From NCBI GenBank assembly GCA_947168515.1, contig CAMVMF010000005.1, forward strand, positions 31,598 through 95,597: a DNA stretch of 64,000 bases. Direction: 5' to 3'. Of this stretch, positions 27,322 through 36,725 are shown piece by piece. Numbering within the stretch: the first letter of the stretch is position 1; the number at the start of each line of letters is the position of its first letter. This stretch comes from an uncultured Bacteroidales bacterium. Its GTDB lineage: Bacteria; Bacteroidota; Bacteroidia; Bacteroidales; P3. The notes under the pieces were generated by a model that searched no databases, was not told the DNA's origin, and saw only the letters and a program-made list of their open reading frames with translations. The position numbers and the translations under genes are program-made.

Positions 27322-29346
27322 ATGAAGTTGCTTTTTGACTATCCATGGTACTGCATTTTTTTCTGTCTTTTGGCCGGGGTGCTATACAGTGCCCTCCTCT
27401 ATTTTCGTCGCCGAGGCCAGGACGACGGGATGCCGCGGTATCTGCGTTGGCTGCTTCCACTGCTGCGGTTGTTCGCGGTAAGCCTTATTGCTTTCTTACT
27501 CATGGCTCCTTTGGTCCGCCGTCAAGTAGGCACGCAGGAAAAACCCATTGTCGTCATTACCCAGGACCGGAGCCAATCGATACCTGTTGCAGAACGTGAG
27601 GTGGTGGATAAGCAAATACGGTCTCTAAGTAGCGATTACCAGTTTGTAGTAGATACATTTGGTGGCAAATCCACCGATATTACTGCCGCATTGAGTTCCA
27701 TAGCCGACCGCTATGCGGGCCGCAACCTAGGGGCTGTGGTGCTGGCCACCGACGGCATCTACAACCAGGGGCAGAACCCTGCTATCTATGCACCTTCTTT
27801 GGCTGTGCCCGTCTACACAGTGGCTTTGGGTGACACCACCCATCGGTGCGATGCTGCCATCACCCATGTCCGGTCAGGCCGTATCGCTTATCTCAAAGAC
27901 CAGTTTCCTGTAGAAGTGACTGTGCAGGCCTATGGCCTTGGCGGAGCGCGTGCAACGCTCTCCGTAGCCCGCGGTGGTCAGCGTCTTTTCAGCAAGGAAA
28001 TACACTATGCCGCAGGTCAGCACATCACCACCGAAACCGTGATTCTGGAAGCCGACAAGCCGGGGCTGCAAAGTTATACGGTCAGCCTCACACCGTGTGA
28101 AGGCGAAGTTTCGACGCGCAACAACAGCCGTTCCTTCGCTGTGGAGGTGGTTGACGGCCACCAGAAGGTAACCATCCTGGCCGCCGCCCCGCATCCCGAC
28201 ATCAGTGCCATCAGGCAATCCATAGAGCGCAACCCCAACTATGAGGTGGAAGTCCAATTGGTAGGCAGTGGCCTTAAAAATGACCAGGTGAAAGAGAGCA
28301 GCCTGCTTATCCTGCACAACCTGCCCAGCCTCGGCAGTCAGACAGACCTGGCTCCCTTCAGGCAGATACCCACCATCTATATCATCGGCACGCAAACCGA
28401 CTTGGGACGCTTCAATGCCCTGCATGCAGGGCTGGAGATTGTGGCCCGAGCCCGCAAGGCCGACGATGTGGTGGCTGCCAGCAACAGGTCATTCGCCCTC
28501 TTTACCCTTGCCGACGATGTGTGCGACCGCCTGGAGCAGCTTCCACCGCTTCAGGCCCCCTTTGGCACCTATCGCCCGTCAGGCAATCTACAGTCGCTCT
28601 TCACCGCCAAGGTGATGGGAGTGGCCAGCGACCGCCCCCTCATCGCCTTTTGTCAACAAGAGGGTGTGCGACATGCCTTTGTGGTAGGGGAGGGGCTGTG
28701 GCGTTGGCGGCTGCAGGGCTATCAGATGACAGGCAGCCATGCCGATTTCGACCAGCTTATAGAAAAGATGGTCGTATACACCTCGCTCCAAACCAATCGC
28801 GACCACCTGCAGCTTACGCATGAGCATATCTACCAGGAAAACCAGCCTGTGACCATACAGGCCCAGCTCTACAACGACAATTACGAACCCGTCAACGACC
28901 CATCCCTGCAGCTGACCCTCTATAGGGCCGACAGCACTGGCCGGTCATCAGGAGGCACCTATGAAATGGGCCGGTCAGGCACAGGTTACACCCTCCATCT
29001 GGGGGTGCTGCCGCCTGGGCAGTACAACTATGCTGCTTCTGCCACCCTGGCCGGGAAGACCCACAAGGCCTCGGGCAGTTTCATCGTTGAGGAGCTCAAC
29101 CTCGAGGAGCTCAACCTTGTGGCTGACCACGCCCTACTTTCCACCATTGCCAGCGTCACAGGAGCCCAGATGCTCACACCCGACCAGCTGGGCCACCTTC
29201 CGCAGCTCCTCCGTGACAGGGGTGACCTGAAGACTGTCGTCTATCCGCACACCCGCTACACCCAACTCCTAGACCTCCCCTGGCTCCTCATCCTCCTCAT
29301 TCTGCTGCTCTCTCTCGAATGGGCCGTGAGGAAGTACTATAGTTAA
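27322..29346 (+). CDS. VWA-like membrane protein (BatA-type layout)
   Basis: A 674-residue protein with two N-terminal membrane helices (about 9-28 and 43-63), a von Willebrand A-like domain with metal-site motif DRSQS (82-86, the DxSxS pattern) and VVLATDGIYNQG, a long extracytoplasmic beta-rich region, and a C-terminal membrane helix (about 650-668) ending EWAVRKYYS. This is the layout of a Bacteroidota family of large VWA membrane proteins related to the Bat/aerotolerance cluster; no MoxR ATPase or other Bat gene is adjacent. Role unknown, probably an envelope scaffold. The stop is followed at once by a heptad repeat block. Confidence 0.7.
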   Translation: MKLLFDYPWYCIFFCLLAGVLYSALLYFRRRGQDDGMPRYLRWLLPLLRLFAVSLIAFLLMAPLVRRQVGTQEKPIVVITQDRSQSIPVAEREVVDKQIRSLSSDYQFVVDTFGGKSTDITAALSSIADRYAGRNLGAVVLATDGIYNQGQNPAIYAPSLAVPVYTVALGDTTHRCDAAITHVRSGRIAYLKDQFPVEVTVQAYGLGGARATLSVARGGQRLFSKEIHYAAGQHITTETVILEADKPGLQSYTVSLTPCEGEVSTRNNSRSFAVEVVDGHQKVTILAAAPHPDISAIRQSIERNPNYEVEVQLVGSGLKNDQVKESSLLILHNLPSLGSQTDLAPFRQIPTIYIIGTQTDLGRFNALHAGLEIVARARKADDVVAASNRSFALFTLADDVCDRLEQLPPLQAPFGTYRPSGNLQSLFTAKVMGVASDRPLIAFCQQEGVRHAFVVGEGLWRWRLQGYQMTGSHADFDQLIEKMVVYTSLQTNRDHLQLTHEHIYQENQPVTIQAQLYNDNYEPVNDPSLQLTLYRADSTGRSSGGTYEMGRSGTGYTLHLGVLPPGQYNYAASATLAGKTHKASGSFIVEELNLEELNLVADHALLSTIASVTGAQMLTPDQLGHLPQLLRDRGDLKTVVYPHTRYTQLLDLPWLLILLILLLSLEWAVRKYYS

Positions 29347-29560
<214 letters not shown>

Positions 29561-29563
29561 CCC

Positions 29564-30853
29564 ATGTCGTCCCATTTTGTCAAAAACTCCGGCACCCTGC
29601 TTACTGGCAGCGTCGTGGCCCAAGGCGTTGCCTTTCTGGCCTATCTGCTGCTCAGCCGTCTCTTCACGCCCGACGACTTCGGACTCTACAACGTCTTCTA
29701 TAGCTACATCGAAGTGCTGATCATCCTCTCTACCTGCAAATATGAGATGGCCATCGTCAAGGCCGACACCGATGCCGAAGCCAGGGCCCTCAGCCGTTTC
29801 ACCTTGCGGCTCAACGCTGTCGTCTCGGTGGTACTCCTCACGGTGGCCCTAATACTCATACTTATGGATGTGGAAGTCAACCCCCTTCCGCCGATACTCA
29901 TCCTTCTCATCCCCTTCATGGTCTTTTTTTGTGGAACCACCCGCGTCTACACCTTTGTCTTCAACCGTTATAAGCATTTTGGCCGGATAGCCACCGCCGA
30001 GGTAGTCACCTCGGTCTCCGGCGTGGTTGCTAAGATAGGCTTAGGCTTGCTGGCCACGATAGTGCAGCTCTTCCACACCATTGGGCTGCCGGTGGGTACC
30101 ATCCTAGGCAAAATGGCGGCTGGGGTATATTATCGTATTGCCGCTTCCAAAGTGCTGCCGAAGCCAGGGCCAGCTGCTGCCAGTGCTGCGGGCCTCCGTC
30201 AGCTGATTGGCCAGCACCGGGTCTTTCCGCTCTACTCTATGCCGCGCGAGCTTGTCAGCAGCTTTTCCGCCAACCTGCCCTTCATGTGGCTAAGCCTTTA
30301 TTTCGACAAGTCGCTGCTAGGCCTATTCTCCCTAGCCGTCGTTTTCACCATGCGGCCAGTGAACATACTTGCCAACGTCTTCGAGAAAGTCTTTTATCCC
30401 ACCCATACGGAGAAAATCAAGCACAGTCAGCCCCTCGGGCGCGACATTCGTCGATTCCTCCTCACGCTTTGTGGCATTAGTTTTCCGGTGATGCTGGTGG
30501 CCTTCCTCTTTGCCGAGCCCCTCTTCACATTCCTTTTTGGTGACAAATGGATAGGCACGGGCTACTATGTCCGCTGCATCATTCCATGGATTGCCGTGCT
30601 GCTCCTCACAGGCTCTTTGGCTTTCGTGCCCAACGTCTTCACCACCCAGCGAGGCGATTTTGTCTTTCAGCTCATCCAGTTCGTTCTTCGTATTGCCGCC
30701 CTCGCTGTCGGCATCTCGCGTGGCGACTTCCGTCTTGCCATCCTCCTTTTCTGCGCCGTCAGTACCCTCGTGCAGGTCTGTCTGCTGGGTTGGTATCTCC
30801 ACCAGGTGCGGCGATACGATAAAACACTCAAGCCCCAACACGCTAATAGTTGA
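29564..30853 (+). CDS. Wzx/MATE-fold polysaccharide flippase
   Basis: A 429-residue integral membrane protein of about twelve helices, beginning KNSGTLLTGSVVAQGVAFLA and including SRLFTPDDFGLYNVFYSY, a start typical of polysaccharide_synt (Wzx-like) flippases of the MOP superfamily. Such proteins flip lipid-linked oligosaccharides across the inner membrane. No glycosyltransferases lie nearby, so its substrate cannot be inferred; a second related flippase is encoded at 41518-42969. The ATG is placed directly after a heptad array. Confidence 0.8.
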   Translation: MSSHFVKNSGTLLTGSVVAQGVAFLAYLLLSRLFTPDDFGLYNVFYSYIEVLIILSTCKYEMAIVKADTDAEARALSRFTLRLNAVVSVVLLTVALILILMDVEVNPLPPILILLIPFMVFFCGTTRVYTFVFNRYKHFGRIATAEVVTSVSGVVAKIGLGLLATIVQLFHTIGLPVGTILGKMAAGVYYRIAASKVLPKPGPAAASAAGLRQLIGQHRVFPLYSMPRELVSSFSANLPFMWLSLYFDKSLLGLFSLAVVFTMRPVNILANVFEKVFYPTHTEKIKHSQPLGRDIRRFLLTLCGISFPVMLVAFLFAEPLFTFLFGDKWIGTGYYVRCIIPWIAVLLLTGSLAFVPNVFTTQRGDFVFQLIQFVLRIAALAVGISRGDFRLAILLFCAVSTLVQVCLLGWYLHQVRRYDKTLKPQHANS

Positions 30854-30854
30854 A

Positions 30855-30937
30855 GAGATTGATAGATTTGATAGATTTGATAGATTTAATAGATTTGATA
30901 GATTTGATAGATTCAATAGATTAATAGTTTAATAGTG
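30855..30937. repeat. 9-bp minisatellite (GATAGATTT)n
   Basis: About eight imperfect copies of GATAGATTT with variants AATAGATTT, GATAGATTC and AATAGATTA, starting right after the flippase stop. The unit length differs from the heptad family. Confidence 0.85.
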
Positions 30938-30968
30938 TACAACTCTCAATTCTCAATTCTCAACTCTC

Positions 30969-31775
30969 ATGATCATCCCTATTACCGACCTCTCGCTGCC
31001 TGAGGTGCAGCTCTACTCCCACCTCACCGAAGCCCAGCTGCGCAACCGACTGGAGCCCGACAAAGGCATCTTCATCGCCGAAAGTCCTAAGGTAATACGA
31101 GTGGCCCTTGATGCCGGCTGCCAGCCACTCTCGCTCCTCACCGAGGAGAAACATATCGAAGGGCAGGCTGCTGATATTATTAGCCGCCTAGGCGACATCC
31201 CCGTTTACATAGGCAGCCGTGCGCTGCTGGCCTCACTCACTGGATATGAGCTCACACGGGGTGTGCTCTGCGCCATGCGGCGACCTCAACTGCCGACTGT
31301 CGAAGAGGTTTGCCGGGGTGGCAGCCGCGTGGTGCTAGTGGATGGCGTGGTCAACAGCACCAACACCGGAGCCATCTTCCGCGCTGCCGCCGCCTTGGGC
31401 ATCGATGCCGTGCTGCTCACCCCCACTTGTTGCGACCCCCTCAACCGGCGCAGTGTGCGTGTGAGCATGGGCACCGTCTTTCAAATACCATGGACCTATA
31501 TCCCCTCTTGGCCCCATCCGGGCATGGAGCAGCTGCGCTCCTTGGGCTTCAAGACCGCCGCTATGGCCCTCACGCCCGAGGCCGTAGCCGTCGACGACCC
31601 CCGTCTCATGGAGGAGGAGCGTCTGGTCATTGTCATGGGTACCGAGGGGGACGGCCTTTCTCGTGCCACCATCAGTGCCTGCGACTACCAAGTAGTCATC
31701 CCCATGGCCCACGGAGTCGACTCCCTCAATGTGGCCGCTGCCGCTGCCGTCGCCTTTTGGCAGCTACGAAAATAG
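30969..31775 (+). CDS. TrmH/SpoU-family RNA 2'-O-methyltransferase
   Basis: A 268-residue SPOUT methyltransferase. The N-terminal domain (about 1-95) includes KGIFIAESPKVIRVALDAG, the RNA-binding start typical of SpoU enzymes. The catalytic domain has motif 1 with Asn and Arg in NSTNTGAIFRAAAALG, motif 2 VIVMGTEGDGLS and motif 3 IPMAHGVDSLNVAAAAAV, which form the knotted SAM-binding site. It methylates a ribose 2'-OH in tRNA or rRNA; the exact target is not determinable. The gene overlaps the convergent GNAT gene by 12 bp at the 3' ends. Confidence 0.9.
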   Translation: MIIPITDLSLPEVQLYSHLTEAQLRNRLEPDKGIFIAESPKVIRVALDAGCQPLSLLTEEKHIEGQAADIISRLGDIPVYIGSRALLASLTGYELTRGVLCAMRRPQLPTVEEVCRGGSRVVLVDGVVNSTNTGAIFRAAAALGIDAVLLTPTCCDPLNRRSVRVSMGTVFQIPWTYIPSWPHPGMEQLRSLGFKTAAMALTPEAVAVDDPRLMEEERLVIVMGTEGDGLSRATISACDYQVVIPMAHGVDSLNVAAAAAVAFWQLRK

Positions 31776-32294
31776 CATGTAGCGGTCCAACCTCATCACC
31801 CTCACTGGGCAGGTATCTCCCCTGTAGAGTTGTCGGCAATAGGTTGTTTTGCCCGTGTCGCGGAAGCCGCATTTCTCCATCACGCGCCCCGAAGCCGGAT
31901 TGTTCAAGAAGTAGTCGCCCCAGAGGGTTTGCATCCCCTTTTGGCAAAAGCAATAGTCCACTACGAGTTTCAGGGCTTCGGAAGCAATGCCTTGGTTCCA
32001 GTAGGGTCGAGCAACCCAATAGCCCACCTCGGCATCGCCCTCGCTAATGCTTATGTTGCTCTCGGTCTGAGTTAGGTAGCCGATGCAGCCGATGGCCTCG
32101 CCGGTTGCCAACAGCTCAATGGCCCAGGTGTGGTCGCCTTTGAAAAAAGTCCTTATCACCTGTAGGCTCTCTTCCACACTTTGGTGGGGAGCCCATCCCG
32201 CACGAGGTCCTACCTCGGGGTCGGAGGCGTACTTGAAAAGCTCCTCGGCATCGCTCTCCTGCCATGGCCGCAGCTTTATCCTTTCAGTTTGCAT
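31764..32294 (-). CDS. GNAT N-acetyltransferase (RimJ/RimL type)
   Basis: A 176-residue protein. MQTERIKLRPWQESDAEELF is the standard opening of RimJ/RimL-like acetyltransferases; the acetyl-CoA-binding region is YWVARPYWNQGIASEAL, and ASGRVMEKCGFRDTG is the conserved late motif. It probably acetylates an N-terminal amine or small molecule; substrate unknown. Start 32294 begins the domain directly, and a -7 box TATCTTTG on the minus strand (32328-32321) lies 27 bp upstream; the longer frame reaching 32411 would include this promoter and is rejected. Confidence 0.85.
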   Translation of the reverse strand: MQTERIKLRPWQESDAEELFKYASDPEVGPRAGWAPHQSVEESLQVIRTFFKGDHTWAIELLATGEAIGCIGYLTQTESNISISEGDAEVGYWVARPYWNQGIASEALKLVVDYCFCQKGMQTLWGDYFLNNPASGRVMEKCGFRDTGKTTYCRQLYRGDTCPVRVMRLDRYMLFS

Positions 32295-32556
32295 ATCAGA
32301 GTTTCTTTTGTTTGAAGTTGCAAAGATACACAAAAAAAACAATAGCGGGCCATGTCGTCTTCCAGCACTACCAAATGTTGCCATCCAAGATTGCTCTATA
32401 TTTATCGGCAATCCAATAAAAAACAGTTAGTTGAACAATACTTCAGCATTATGTCAACGTCGTGTGGGCGACTCTGAAGAGTAAAGATAGAGTTTAGGAT
32501 TCTGAATTCTAGGTGGATCGGCAGCCAGATAGATTTCTGAATGTAAGCATTTAGAG

Positions 32557-32586
32557 TTGGTGTATGGCTTTTTTTTTGTACTTTTG
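32557..32586 (+). promoter_or_regulatory. Promoter upstream of the beta-barrel gene
   Basis: TTG (32557-32559), 19 bp, TACTTTTG (32579-32586) matches the Bacteroidota consensus, 43 bp before ATG 32630. The rest of the 335-bp gap from 32295 holds only the GNAT promoter; nothing else was seen. Confidence 0.65.
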
Positions 32587-32629
32587 TAAATCGTATTATT
32601 GTGCGCTTTTGCGTTCGAACTGATTGTAT

Positions 32630-33364
32630 ATGAATAGAGTAAGGATAAATCTATTGTTGTTTTTTGTGTTTGCGGCCTTGCCCGTCATGCTGTCGGCACA
32701 GGAGGAGCAGCAGCGCTCAGCCATGACGCTGCGGGGCTACGGCCTCTACGACTTTCACTACGCCACTGGAGCCACTGGAGGCGCTGCGGTGATGCTGGAT
32801 TGGCAGACTGCCCCAGCCTTTGGGCTGAGCCTGGGCGTGGAGTACAGCTCAAGGAACCGCATCAGTGCCAACCTGCAGGGTGAGGCAGTGCTGGTGGGTA
32901 GCCCGAAGGGCAGATGCCTGGCACTGCGCAACCGCTATCTTTGGCGGCACTATCCGTCGCTGGACTTGCAGGAGTTCACCAGTGCCTTGGAGTTGGCGGG
33001 GCATCTGCGCCATTGGGACCTGAACCTAGGTCTCTGCAACCGCTACATGGCGGCACTGGTGCAGCGCACCGATGGAGGCCGAGGCACGGTGCTGGAGCCC
33101 ATGAATGTGATGTTTGCACTGGAGGGTTGGTGGAGGGACCGCACGGCGGCTCCCGCGTGGAATGTGGGTCTCCGCTGGAGCAGTTACAACGATTTTGTCA
33201 TCGAACGCGTGGCCAACTGGTTTTTCAGTCTCAAGGGGTTCTACACTTTGTCCGACAGGGTGCTGCTGACGGGCGAGGTGGGCATCCATCCGGTGGGGTC
33301 GCTGAACCTCACGGCCAGCTACGACGGCTGGTTCTGCCACCTGGGATTGGCAACTAACTTGTAG
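32630..33364 (+). CDS. Putative outer-membrane beta-barrel protein
   Basis: A 244-residue protein with a signal peptide (cleavage near MLSA-QEEQ), then repeated amphipathic strands with many Tyr, Trp and Leu, such as GGAAVMLDWQTAPAFGLSLG and WNVGLRWSSYNDFV, ending FCHLGLATNL. This fits a small outer-membrane barrel, and I recognise no named family. ATG 32630 is preferred over the TTG two codons upstream. It is followed 58 bp later by a metallophosphoesterase lipoprotein gene on the same strand, a possible two-gene unit. Confidence 0.6.
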   Translation: MNRVRINLLLFFVFAALPVMLSAQEEQQRSAMTLRGYGLYDFHYATGATGGAAVMLDWQTAPAFGLSLGVEYSSRNRISANLQGEAVLVGSPKGRCLALRNRYLWRHYPSLDLQEFTSALELAGHLRHWDLNLGLCNRYMAALVQRTDGGRGTVLEPMNVMFALEGWWRDRTAAPAWNVGLRWSSYNDFVIERVANWFFSLKGFYTLSDRVLLTGEVGIHPVGSLNLTASYDGWFCHLGLATNL

Positions 33365-33422
33365 ATGGCCGCTGAGCGGAAGTTACAATGATATACGATT
33401 CAGAACTCAGTAGTTAGAAGAT

Positions 33423-34313
33423 ATGAAACTGAAATATATTGCATTGATGGTGTTAGCGGCGGTGGCCGCGACAAGTTGCGACCGATTGGACGTGAAGGGT
33501 ATGTTTTTCTCCGGTGGCACCCACACCGAAGACCGTGTGGAGGAGTGGCTGGCATGGAATGAAGAGCACCCCGCTACGGTGCTGACGGACGTACCGGACG
33601 AGTACCGAGTATATGTCACTTCCGACATCCACATCACCGACTCGGCCCCCCGGGTGGAGGATTTCCTGAATGCCGAGTATGCCGACCCCCGGGCAGTGTT
33701 CAGCATTGTGGGAGGTGACATTGCCAACGTGCGGGGGGAGGCCCCTTTCCGTGTGATGGACAGCCTGCTGCGTCTGCCCCGGTCTTATGACCACATGCCC
33801 CGGCCGGCTGAGGACACCTGTTTTGTCATCATCGGCAACCACGATATTTATTTCGACTGCCAAGAGTACTATAAGAAATATTTTCACACCTCGACCTATA
33901 CGGTGACGGTGCAGACTGTGGGCGGGGCACAGGACCTGTTTGTGTTCCTCGACAGCGGCAACGCTACCCATGGCCGGCGGCAGCTTGCCTGGCTGAAGGA
34001 GGTGCTGAGCCACCGTGGCGAGTACCGGAATGTGGTGGTAAGCACCCACACCTGCCTGTTCCGCTCCAGCTATAACTACAGCACTACCCCCGCTGCCAAT
34101 CTGCCCGAGGACGAGTGCTACGAGCTGCTGGACCTGATGCAGGAGAGCCGTGTGAGCCTCTTCCTGATGGGCCATTTCCACCACAAAGAGCAGCGCATCA
34201 TCGGCGATGTGCCTTACGTGATGACAGATAATCTGAACGAGGAGAAAGATGCACCCAACTACTTGGTGGTCACGTGCGGAGAGAAGGTGAGTTATGAGTA
34301 TAAAGAGCTTTAA
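33423..34313 (+). CDS. Metallophosphoesterase lipoprotein
   Basis: A 296-residue lipoprotein (signal through AAVAATSC, Cys19). Calcineurin-like phosphoesterase motifs occur in order: SDIHITDS, VGGDIAN, IIGNHDIY, STHTC and MGHFHHKE, giving the Asp, His and Asn ligands of a two-metal site. It should act on a phosphoester or phospholipid on the periplasmic face of a membrane; substrate unknown. Codon use and GC content match the neighbouring core genes. Confidence 0.87.
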   Translation: MKLKYIALMVLAAVAATSCDRLDVKGMFFSGGTHTEDRVEEWLAWNEEHPATVLTDVPDEYRVYVTSDIHITDSAPRVEDFLNAEYADPRAVFSIVGGDIANVRGEAPFRVMDSLLRLPRSYDHMPRPAEDTCFVIIGNHDIYFDCQEYYKKYFHTSTYTVTVQTVGGAQDLFVFLDSGNATHGRRQLAWLKEVLSHRGEYRNVVVSTHTCLFRSSYNYSTTPAANLPEDECYELLDLMQESRVSLFLMGHFHHKEQRIIGDVPYVMTDNLNEEKDAPNYLVVTCGEKVSYEYKEL

Positions 34314-35042
34314 TTAAACGTTGGGAACATCTAAAAATACGAAAAATAAAAGAAAGTAAATATTGATTATTAACTTGTTCATAAGTTATTTGGCCCTTTA
34401 ATTCTTGATTAGTAGAGGTTGCTAGTGATAAAGGAAAGGTATAAGCTGTTGGTAGTGGGTCTGCTGGTTGGGGGTTGTGCTAAGGTGGGTATTTCGTCGT
34501 GCGATTTCGTGGTGTCCACTTTATCAACGTAGCTGCTTCCGCTGCTAAAGCCCACTGGCAGCTGCAACCGAGCATAAGCTGCCCTGCATGCTTTTGCTTT
34601 TCTTGGCTACTATTGCGAAGCTTTGTAGTGCGCTGTCAGCATCCCTCATTTGTCAGATTCTCTTTTTTGTGAGAAACAGATTGGTACGATTATGCTTTTA
34701 GAGGCGTACTAATTCCTCATCTGATTGAAAACGATTGACAATCTGTATTCGTCAGTAGTTGTTTCAACATTTGCATTGGAAGTCCTCTGTGGAATAATAT
34801 CGCCTTTGCAAGGCCATATTGCTGAATGGCATTTATGGGCAGGTATCATCCATATTATTGCCAGTGTTTGATTTGTATTCACCGAATTGTCAACAAACAG
34901 CCTTGTCAATACATATATTTGTCTTATTGCAACGTTATACATTTTCCCTACCCATGAGCGAACCTACAGCGAGGGAAGTTAGGGATGAAAAAAAAAGCGA
35001 TAATGTGATTTTTTGTTTTTCTTTGCGTTTAATATAGGCAGT
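34314..35042. other. Long intergenic region without a supported gene
   Basis: About 730 bp of lower GC than the flanking genes. Short frames exist on both strands but none has a recognisable protein, good codon use or a promoter. One TATATTTG box occurs at about 34914-34921, without a well-spaced -33 element. It may be a decayed gene or a long leader of the ECF sigma-factor gene; I can assign nothing firmly. Confidence 0.4.
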
Positions 35043-35516
35043 ATGGAACATTCATTTCTGACACTGGTAAAGGAACATTCCGGAGCAATCGACCGGGTAT
35101 GTCGTTCGTTCTGCCATACGACTGAAGACAGAGAGGACCTACGGCAGGACATTGTCCTGAACCTGTGGCAAGGATGGAAAAACTATCGACCTAGGGCCAA
35201 ACAGGTGACGTGGGTGTGGCGGGTTGCGGTGAATACGGGCATCTCGTGGCGGCGAAATCGTTTTCGGCAGGTGTGCACTATGCCGCTTGAAGGGCTGGAG
35301 CTGCCTGAGGACAGTTCGGCTCGTGAGGCTGAGGAGACGTTGCGGGAGCTGATATCGAAGCTACCCTTGAAAGACCAGTGGTTGCTGCGTCTCTACCTCG
35401 ACGGATGGAAGCAGGGCGAGATAGCCCAGATGTTGGGCATCAGCGAGAGCAATGTGCAGACGCGGATGATGAGGGCGAAAGAGAAGCTAAGAAAAATTAA
35501 TGAAGTTGAACTATAA
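35043..35516 (+). CDS. ECF-type sigma-70 family RNA polymerase sigma factor
   Basis: A 157-residue ECF sigma factor. Region 2 includes EDREDLRQDIVLNLWQGWKNY and WVWRVAVNTGISWRRN (core binding and -10 recognition). Region 4 includes LKDQWLLRLYLDGWKQGEIA and the recognition helix ISESNVQTRMMRAKEKL. It lies 11 bp before a small membrane protein gene and is followed by a secreted protein and a TonB-dependent receptor on the same strand, so it may direct transcription of this cluster in response to an envelope signal. The second gene lacks the zinc anti-sigma motif, so if an anti-sigma factor exists it is not of the ZAS type. Confidence 0.9.
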   Translation: MEHSFLTLVKEHSGAIDRVCRSFCHTTEDREDLRQDIVLNLWQGWKNYRPRAKQVTWVWRVAVNTGISWRRNRFRQVCTMPLEGLELPEDSSAREAEETLRELISKLPLKDQWLLRLYLDGWKQGEIAQMLGISESNVQTRMMRAKEKLRKINEVEL

Positions 35517-35527
35517 AAGGTAAGAGA

Positions 35528-35995
35528 ATGAAAGATGTAGAGCAATTGATAGAGCAGGTACATGCTGCCAATAGGCGGAAGCTAGAGCAGTCATGTTTGC
35601 CGAAAACCGAGAAGGAGTTGCGCACCAGCCCGAAGCAGCGGCCGATTGTGCGGGAGTTGGGAATTGGGAGGCATCTTTGGCGATATGCAGCCGTAGTGGC
35701 ATTGGTGGTTGCGGTGATGATAGTGATTCGGTTGCCTTTGCGACAGGAAAGCCAGATGCCACAAATGGCTCATGCCGATGTGCCAAGGCCTGTGAGTCAA
35801 CAGCTTGAAGAGGCCAGAAAAACGAATGCTTTGTCTCAGCCGACAACCTCTGAGACCCGCTATGCCTATACTGAGACCGCTGACGGAGTGCGGGTATATT
35901 GCGACGACGGATGCGATGCAGACGAGGTGATTGAAAGAATGCAGCGGGTGATGGAGACGTTGGAATGGGTAGAAAGTGAAAATTCAGAAAACTGA
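35528..35995 (+). CDS. Small single-pass membrane protein, possible anti-sigma factor
   Basis: A 155-residue protein: a charged cytoplasmic N-terminal part of about 55 residues (KDVEQLIEQVHAANRRKLEQ), one membrane helix (about 58-75, YAAVVALVVAVMIVIRL) and a periplasmic C-terminal part of about 80 residues ending with helix VIERMQRVMETLEWV. Position directly after an ECF sigma gene and its N-in topology suggest an anti-sigma role, but no His-Cys zinc motif or other recognised anti-sigma domain is present. Function is inference only. Confidence 0.6.
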   Translation: MKDVEQLIEQVHAANRRKLEQSCLPKTEKELRTSPKQRPIVRELGIGRHLWRYAAVVALVVAVMIVIRLPLRQESQMPQMAHADVPRPVSQQLEEARKTNALSQPTTSETRYAYTETADGVRVYCDDGCDADEVIERMQRVMETLEWVESENSEN

Positions 35996-36056
35996 GTTAA
36001 CGGCATAGGGCTAGATTTAATAACGCCCTCATACAGAATGTTTAATACGTATAGTA

Positions 36057-36659
36057 ATGAAAAAGATTGTAATAAGTTTTGTTTTGTTGACGATGTTGAC
36101 GGTGGGGCATGGAATCCAGGCGCAGAGTACGCTTTATAAGACCTACATGGGCCGTGTGGGTGTCAAAGCCACTTGTATCGAAAACTACCCTATTGGCGGA
36201 GGGATGAAGGTGATGGTAACGATGTTGGAGGCGGAGGATTCAACGGCATTCCGTCATTTAATGTCCAGTCTGAAGTCGTTGCCTTACAGTGGCGAAAAAA
36301 GGAAGAGCAAGAGGGGGATGGATGCTTTTGTCCGAAGCACGGACAGTTTACCGCCAGACACATCCCAATCGAATTGTATGGAGACAATGGTGAGAGGTAT
36401 TCTAAAAAATGTAAAGCAAATAGATATGAAAATGAACACTATAGAAGATGCCAACCAAGAGAAGAAGTCGAAAGATATGGTGCTCAATCTGGTGTGTGCC
36501 GACCCGTTGCCGGGCGACGATGGGTTGTATCTCATATATAATTCCAACGATATGCTGACAGCCCTGGTGTTTCACTGTCCCGATGACGGGTCGTATGCCC
36601 AGGCAATTGTATATGTGCTGAAGCGCACAATAAAGAAAACGTCCTTGAATGTCCCATAG
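36057..36659 (+). CDS. Secreted protein of unknown function
   Basis: A 200-residue protein with a clear signal peptide (MKKIVISFVLLTMLTVGHGIQA-QST) and a mixed alpha/beta mature part; landmarks are FRHLMSSLKSLPYSG and VLNLVCADPLPGDD. No catalytic motif and no family that I recognise. It is the third gene of the ECF sigma cluster (61 bp after the preceding gene, 66 bp before the receptor gene). GC is a little lower than in the upstream core genes. A role as accessory protein to the receptor is possible but unproven. Confidence 0.6.
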   Translation: MKKIVISFVLLTMLTVGHGIQAQSTLYKTYMGRVGVKATCIENYPIGGGMKVMVTMLEAEDSTAFRHLMSSLKSLPYSGEKRKSKRGMDAFVRSTDSLPPDTSQSNCMETMVRGILKNVKQIDMKMNTIEDANQEKKSKDMVLNLVCADPLPGDDGLYLIYNSNDMLTALVFHCPDDGSYAQAIVYVLKRTIKKTSLNVP

Positions 36660-36725
36660 GCCAAAAGGTCGAAGAAAGGGCAAATAAACGTCTGTATTTT
36701 ATAAATCATTTTAAATAAATTAGTT

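Noticed and set aside
34709..34942. 77-codon minus-strand frame in the long gap before the ECF sigma gene
   Set aside because: No family resemblance, no promoter and poor composition; chance frame in AT-rich DNA.
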